DNA of 64,000 nucleotides. Source: Halorussus gelatinilyticus. GTDB taxonomy: Archaea; Halobacteriota; Halobacteria; Halobacteriales; Haladaptataceae. The DNA is taken from positions 1,240,001-1,304,000 of the forward strand of contig NZ_CP096658.1 of the NCBI RefSeq assembly GCF_023238445.1. Reading direction: 5' to 3'. The position numbers were made by a program, and so were the translations under genes. The notes under the pieces are model-generated. The model searched no databases. It had not been told where the DNA came from and saw nothing but the letters and a program-made list of their open reading frames with translations. This document shows, one piece after another, positions 62,755-64,000 of the stretch (within the stretch, counting starts at the first letter, position 1; the number at the start of each line of letters is the position of its first letter).

Positions 62755-62909
62755 TGTTCACGTATCTGGCGTCTACGAAGTTAAATCCCTTTGGAACCCT
62801 CGGGTGGTCGTCGGCGTCGGACGACGCCGGCGACCGCACGCTTCTCCGGACGTCGCTCGACTCGGGGACGCGCAGGTCTTTTTCGCTCGCGCCACCTATT
62901 CGTGGGTAT

Positions 62910-64000
62910 GGATACCACGGACGACGCCGAACTCTGCGACTTCTGTCGGCTCCCGTGCCCGACCGACCCGGTTTCGACGGAGTGCGACTCGACCGTCTAC
63001 GAGTTCTGCACCGAGGCGTGCCGGGACGCGATGGCCGAGAGCGACCGCGTGTTCACGGAGTACCACGGTTTCCGGCGAATCCGGACCGACGTGTCGGGCC
63101 TGGACAAGTTCCTCCCGCAGGGGTTCCCCCGGAACTCGTTCGTCCTGATGGCCAACGACGAGGGCGCGCGCGACGACGCGCTCCGGGCCGAACTCGTCTG
63201 GCGGGCCTTGGAGCGCGACGAACCCGCCGCCATCGTCACGTTCACCGAACCGCCCATCTCCGTGGTCGAGAGCTTCCTCTCGCTCGACTGGAACGTCCTG
63301 CCGTACCTCGAATCGGGCCAACTCCACATCGTGGACTGTTTCACCTATCGGATGGACGACCGGGACCGCGAGCGCATGTTCGAGCGCATGGACGAGTGGA
63401 ACCGCCACATCTACGACATCACCAAGTCGGTGACCCAGACCGTCCGCGACCCGACCGACGTGAGCGAACTCCACAACAAGATAGACAACTGCCTCGAAGG
63501 CCTGTCGATGAGCGACTGCGGCGTCGTCGCTATCGACTCGCTGACCGAATTCGGCACGCTCGTCCAACCCGTGCAGGCGTACAACTTCGTCAAGGACCTC
63601 CGGGCCGACATCTGCAAGGGCCGGTTCGTTCCCATCTTCGCGGGCGCGACGTTCACCGTCGAGGAGGGCGAGTTCCCCCACGACCTCGGCTACGCCGTTG
63701 ACGGCATCGTGGACATGCAGGTCAACGCCAACATCGTCGAGGACACGCTCATCAAGCGCATCCGCATCCGGAAGATGAACGGCGTGCTGGCGATTCCCGA
63801 GTGGGTCGCCTACGAGTTCACCGCCGGGAAGGGACTGGTCACGTTCGACCCGCTGGCCGAGATGCGCGAGACCTACGAGGGCGGCGAGCGCGACGACGGC
63901 GACCCGCGAGGAGAAGACGACGCGTCGGGAGCGGACGACCCGCGAGCGAGAGACCCCGGAAGCGGGAAGATGGGACTGGGCGAACGCGCCGAGACCAACC
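62910..64000 (+). CDS. TRASH-type zinc finger plus RecA/KaiC-like ATPase-like protein (HTR-like), 3' partial
   Basis: At least 363 residues; it runs off the window. N-terminal cysteine module ELCDFCRLPCPTDPV and EFCTEACRDAMAESDRVF resembles a TRASH zinc domain. Next comes a KaiC/RecA-like core: VSGLDKFLPQGFPRNSFVLMANDEG, where the Walker A glycine/lysine pattern is lost, and a fairly intact Walker B CGVVAIDSLTEFGTL. Later VPIFAGATF and VDGIVDMQVN, then a disordered acidic tail. Loss of the P-loop suggests a regulatory or scaffold protein. Ends within the tail; stop not seen. Confidence 0.75.

Overview
This window is chromosomal DNA from a halophilic archaeon (class Halobacteria). The evidence is a high G+C content with a strong bias to C/G-ending codons, very acidic proteins, mostly leaderless promoters with a TATA box 22-35 bases before the start codon, Tat-type lipoprotein signals, a PGF-CTERM surface protein, a two-subunit DNA polymerase D and a haloarchaeal replication origin. 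The genus cannot be fixed from this window. Family numbers of the DUF type below are from memory and are hedged.

Left part (1-24000): the 3' end of an ammonium transporter read in frame into a PII (GlnK) domain; a haem block (hemL, hemC, hemD); tRNA-splicing kptA; a RecJ/DHH nuclease; a nucleoside phosphorylase; an AspRS; an iron-box-controlled ferric-siderophore binding lipoprotein; a NifU-like protein; a sulfatase and a flippase-like membrane protein separated by two very long hairpins; panE; and the DNA polymerase D large subunit gene with an upstream PPC-domain gene. Middle part (24000-47000): a complete dipeptide/oligopeptide ABC transporter (binding protein, two permeases, two ATPases) with its small membrane partner, a GrpB-like protein, a CBS-domain gene coupled to glyS, a dolichol-kinase-like gene, the Hef helicase/nuclease, a small 17-residue-repeat protein, UspA, a zinc-ribbon protein, a PGF-CTERM surface protein, mdh, a phosphoesterase, purO, tRNA-Gln(CTG) and a histidine kinase. 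Right part (47000-64000): Cgi121 (KEOPS), Hel308, a ferredoxin, a MATE exporter, then the replication origin.

The origin (about 56160-57823) is the most distinctive region. It holds several ORB elements (core GAAACGAAGGGGT) in opposed orientation around an AT-rich segment. It lies between the divergently transcribed oapA-oapB-oapC genes and orc1/cdc6, and is followed by signal peptidase sec11 and the small DNA polymerase D subunit gene. Extra ORB-like elements lie inside and just after the small-subunit gene, and one lies alone about 9 kb to the left.

The least ordinary observations are: an Amt-PII fusion that keeps an apparent internal ribosome binding site for free PII; a sharply AT-rich codon run in polD2 exactly at a position known as an intein insertion site; the dispersed ORB elements; a palindromic candidate operator in front of purO; twin iron boxes over the promoter of a siderophore-binding protein; long perfect hairpins between convergent genes; a short tandem-repeat protein; and several unlisted microproteins. 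No insertion sequence, CRISPR array, rRNA or obvious foreign island was seen.
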